From contig CAZMNY010000042.1 of assembly GCA_964567745.1 (NCBI GenBank), forward strand, positions 12,826-76,825: 64,000 bases of DNA, written 5' to 3'. Made by a program: the position numbers and the translations under genes. The notes beneath the pieces were generated by a model. That model was not told the DNA's origin. It saw only the letters and a list, made by a program, of their open reading frames with translations, and searched no databases. Source of the DNA: CAZMNY01 sp964567745. GTDB lineage: Bacteria > Planctomycetota > Planctomycetia > Pirellulales > Pirellulaceae. Below, one piece after another: positions 62,045 to 64,000 of the stretch (positions within the stretch are counted from its first letter, which is position 1; every line of letters begins with the position of its first letter).

Positions 62045-62176
62045 CTACAGTTCTCCGTTGACGAATTTCTTTCCTTCCAAGAGCGAGATGATTCGCTCAT
62101 GTCCGTTGAGCCGCCGCCATTTCTTTTCCGCGGACTTGGCCAATGTCTTGGCGTCTGTAGCCGCGTACGAGACTGA
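62045..62176 (-). pseudogene. IS256-like transposase C-terminal remnant
   Basis: Minus-strand frame ending at TAG 62045-62047 and reading TDAKTLAKSAEKKWRRLNGH, then ERIISLLEGKKFVNGEL. The pattern (KxWRRLxG......GxxFxxGxx) is the C-terminal end of IS256-family (mutator type) transposases. Upstream the frame continues into non-matching sequence, and no other part of the transposase was found. A remnant only; family assignment is from memory. Confidence 0.6.
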
Positions 62177-62320
62177 AGTACGTGGCGAGCGAGTTGCGGC
62201 CGGGCAGGCGGCGGCGAAAAAAAGCCGGGAACCTCGATTCCCGGCTCTTCCGTTCTCGGCCATTTCATGGGTATCGGCGCGAGCCGTTCCGCCCACGACG
62301 TCGTCCTGCCGGTCCGTGTT

Positions 62321-63052
62321 TCAACGATCGTTCAGTAACTCTTGGGTTTTGAAGTACATCCAGATCGGGATTGGATTAACCCAGGGAATAGAAGGGCCAA
62401 AATCTTCCAGACCCGTGGTGCCGTAATCCGGCGGTGTTTCATAGTCGAGGTTTTCATTGTCACTCCCTCCACCATTACCAGAACCCTTCAGCAGGTTGAT
62501 GATCTCACCCAGCGGCATTCCCAAATCAAAGCCGCCCGGCAAACCGCCAACGTCAGGGTTCTCCATCATGAAGCCACCCAGTTCCCACGGGTCAATCGCT
62601 CCGCCCGGGACTTTTCCCTGGTCGATCAAATTCTGGATCAACCAGTTATTCAACGGATCCCGATCGAGTTCCAAGGAGTCCCCTCCCAATTTTTTCAGCT
62701 CATTAAGGATTTGTTCGTGATCGGGCATCAGGCCGGAGTCGGGGTCAGACGGATTGGGATTTCCTTCAGCGATAAAATCCCTATAAAAATGATGGCCAGT
62801 CTCAATCTGTATGATCAAAAACCAAAATCCATCGGGATGGTCTCCATGGTCTATTGTTTCCACCACGACGGCCGCGGTTCCGTCGCCAAGATCTTCGACG
62901 AACCAAAAGATCTGCTTGGCAGAAGCTGATTTTGTTAGCAAGCATAGGCAGACGACCAGAACTAGGCACGGGACGATGGCACGGCGTGTCCAGGAAGCCA
63001 ACGGGATGATGTGACGATTTAGTAAGTGTGAGTAAAAGAAAAGATTTGACAT
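62321..63052 (-). CDS. Exported hypothetical protein, acidic and Gly/Pro-rich
   Basis: About 243 residues from ATG 63052, which has AAGGA upstream; a longer frame to 63154 lacks a ribosome-binding site. The N-terminus has a secretion signal (IVPCLVLVVCLCLLTKSASA). The mature part is acidic with DLGDGTAAVVVETIDHGDHP, HHFYRDFIAEGNPNPSDPDS and the C-terminal low-complexity GSGNGGGSDNENLDYETP. No domain recognised. It stands alone between transposase debris and the att-like end, so it may be cargo of a mobile element. Confidence 0.65.
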   Translation of the reverse strand: MSNLFFYSHLLNRHIIPLASWTRRAIVPCLVLVVCLCLLTKSASAKQIFWFVEDLGDGTAAVVVETIDHGDHPDGFWFLIIQIETGHHFYRDFIAEGNPNPSDPDSGLMPDHEQILNELKKLGGDSLELDRDPLNNWLIQNLIDQGKVPGGAIDPWELGGFMMENPDVGGLPGGFDLGMPLGEIINLLKGSGNGGGSDNENLDYETPPDYGTTGLEDFGPSIPWVNPIPIWMYFKTQELLNDR

Positions 63053-63182
63053 CGGTAGGTTCCTTAAAAGATTAAATGGGTGGCTGATGACTGAGCGTCT
63101 AAATTGCAAGCGTGGTGCCAAAACCGTGTCACCTCGAGGCAGAAAACGACTCAAGGTTTTTTGGGATAGTCACTTAGGTTGC

Positions 63183-63554
63183 CTAAGCAGATGGGCACAC
63201 AATTGCGAGCCCAAGCAAATGCGTGATCGATTCTGAGACATTCGTCCCAAAACGAGACCTCCAAACGAGCGTATCAACGGAGTAGGATGAGGGCGTCTCC
63301 GGACGTGCCGCTGGATGTTGTTCAACTGGCGGAATCGACGTACAGGCAATCTCGTCGAGGCGATGGACTGTTTCGCGAGGGAGCGACACCGTTTCATTTC
63401 CCGCCTGCACTATCACTCGATCCGACTCAGCTTCCCGGGTCCATTCGTTGGCGGCATCCGGCTTGCGGTCCAAGCGGCGGCGTACACGGTCGGGCGTCGA
63501 TTCGGTCAGCTCGGCCAAAAGCGCCGCGGCGACCGCAGGGCGTTTGTTGCTCAT
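63183..63554 (-). pseudogene. Truncated SWIM-type protein fragment
   Basis: From ATG 63554 (GAGGAG upstream) the product reads MSNKRPAVAAALLAELTEST, PDRVRRRLDRKPDAANEW and NETVSLPRETVHRLDEIACT. This resembles the N-terminus of SWIM-like zinc-binding proteins, in which the next residues are CTCLLSPRCLH or similar. Here the reading changes after IACT to SIPPVEQHP and loses the second zinc-binding half, then ends at 63183. A truncated gene next to an attachment-site-like tRNA fragment is the best reading; family assignment is tentative. Confidence 0.5.
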
Positions 63555-63664
63555 GCCGAAGCTCCTCGTATCTGATCGCCGACCCATTGGGCGAGCCGCT
63601 CGGGACTGACTCCGGCAACCGGCATGCCTGCACCCTGGTGCGGTTGTGGACAAGAATGTCCGAG

Positions 63665-63707
63665 TAGGCCGGGCAGGACTCGAACCCGCGACAAAGGGAT
63701 TATGAGT
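63665..63707 (-). other. 3' half of a tRNA-Met(CAU)-like gene, candidate att site
   Basis: Minus strand: anticodon-loop remainder GACTCATAATCC, variable region, T-arm GCGGG-TTCGAGT-CCTGC, acceptor 3' side CCGGCCT and discriminator A at 63665. The 5' half (acceptor 5' strand, D-arm) is absent beyond 63708. Integrative elements often use the anticodon-to-3'-end part of a tRNA as attachment sequence, leaving such halves. Confidence 0.75.
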
Positions 63708-63881
63708 CACGAAGGAAGTGGCAAAACCCCAGGGAATGAAGCGGATTCTGAAGAGCGCGCAGCACAGGGCGCAGCAGTTGATGCAGACTTGTTGACGATC
63801 ATAGAAAGTTGGGCAGAACTCCCAGCGGCGCTGAAGGCGGGAATCATGGCGATGGTCAATACATTTCGACTACCCCAGTAA
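63702..63881 (+). CDS. Small ORF starting in the tRNA fragment, WP-tail type
   Basis: A 59-residue frame from ATG 63702, which overlaps the complement of the CAU anticodon. It reads MSHEGSGKTPGNEADSEERA, then AAVDADLLTIIESWAELPAA and LKAGIMAMVNTFRLPQ. The second half resembles the tail of the 61693 ORF (IIExW...L...A....IMA). Whether it is expressed is not known. Downstream 63882-64000 shows nothing recognisable. Confidence 0.5.
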   Translation: MSHEGSGKTPGNEADSEERAAQGAAVDADLLTIIESWAELPAALKAGIMAMVNTFRLPQ

Positions 63882-64000
63882 GTTCCGCATCAATGCTTAC
63901 AGAGCCCAAGGTCGCGTAACCCAGGCATTCGTCGCTGTGTTGTTACACGCTTGCTTGCAATGGGCAGAGCGATGACAAACAAGTCGCCATTCGATTGCTG

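Noticed and set aside
63183..63710. Longer version of the SWIM-like frame beginning NPFVAGSSPARPT
   Set aside because: The N-terminal part is the translation of the tRNA fragment; the ATG at 63554 with its own ribosome-binding site is preferred.

Overview
The window looks like a chromosomal segment of a planctomycete, probably related to the Pirellulales. The evidence is a set of lineage-typical families: PQQ-like beta-propeller/TPR giants, a DUF1559 prepilin-like protein followed by a small lipoprotein, a DUF1501 Tat protein, FG-GAP/ASPIC-UnbV (CRTAC1-like) proteins, a DUF6288/SHD1 protein and ExbB/ExbD genes embedded among large hypothetical secreted proteins. Calls rest on reading translations and motifs by eye; no database search was run.

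Layout. 1-3431 (minus): 3'-incomplete PQQ/TPR protein. 3833-4226: HU-like protein with a strong terminator. 4335-6006: Lrp/AsnC regulator divergent from a heme-oxygenase-like putative metalloenzyme, then two abutting MITE-like elements (6029-6241). 6353-18203: one long plus-strand catabolic operon (2-oxoacid dehydrogenase E1alpha/E1beta/E2, acyl-CoA dehydrogenase, thiolase, 3-hydroxyacyl-CoA dehydrogenase, acyl-CoA carboxylase beta subunit, AtuA-family protein plus its small partner, enoyl-CoA hydratase), best explained as branched-chain amino-acid or methyl-branched acyl-CoA breakdown. 18210-20828: GT87-like membrane protein and a Gfo/Idh/MocA oxidoreductase. 20857-22425: a decay zone with three damaged genes in a row. 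22385-24189: small membrane protein, tRNA-Phe, and a cytochrome-like DUF3365 protein with an Rrf2 regulator.

24341-36596 is a coherent 12-kb plus-strand block: two paralogous single-span membrane proteins, ExbB, two ExbD proteins (one with an N-terminal zinc ribbon), a 1292-aa anchored PQQ-propeller protein, a TPR/solute-binding-protein-5 hybrid and a secreted acidic protein. It has the parts of a proton-motive-force-driven envelope machine and is my main candidate for an undescribed system. 37044-43242 (minus) is a translationally coupled trio of TPR and CRTAC1-like proteins. 43548-50398 holds a DUF481-like outer-membrane protein, a zinc-phospholipase-C-like/DUF4332 fusion, a DsrE-like protein, an EEP-family hydrolase, a transposase remnant and the DUF1559/lipoprotein pair. 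50856-55912 has two paralogous terpene-cyclase-fold repeat proteins flanking a PDZ/DUF6288/SHD1 protein.

56269-60213 contains a flippase followed by a hybrid histidine kinase and a REC-GGDEF diguanylate cyclase, both broken by separate lesions. After the DUF1501 gene (60235-61575), the right end (61.6-64 kb) looks like mobile-element debris: two 3' tRNA fragments each fused to a small ORF with a similar tail, an IS256-like transposase tail, a truncated SWIM-type protein fragment and an orphan secreted protein.
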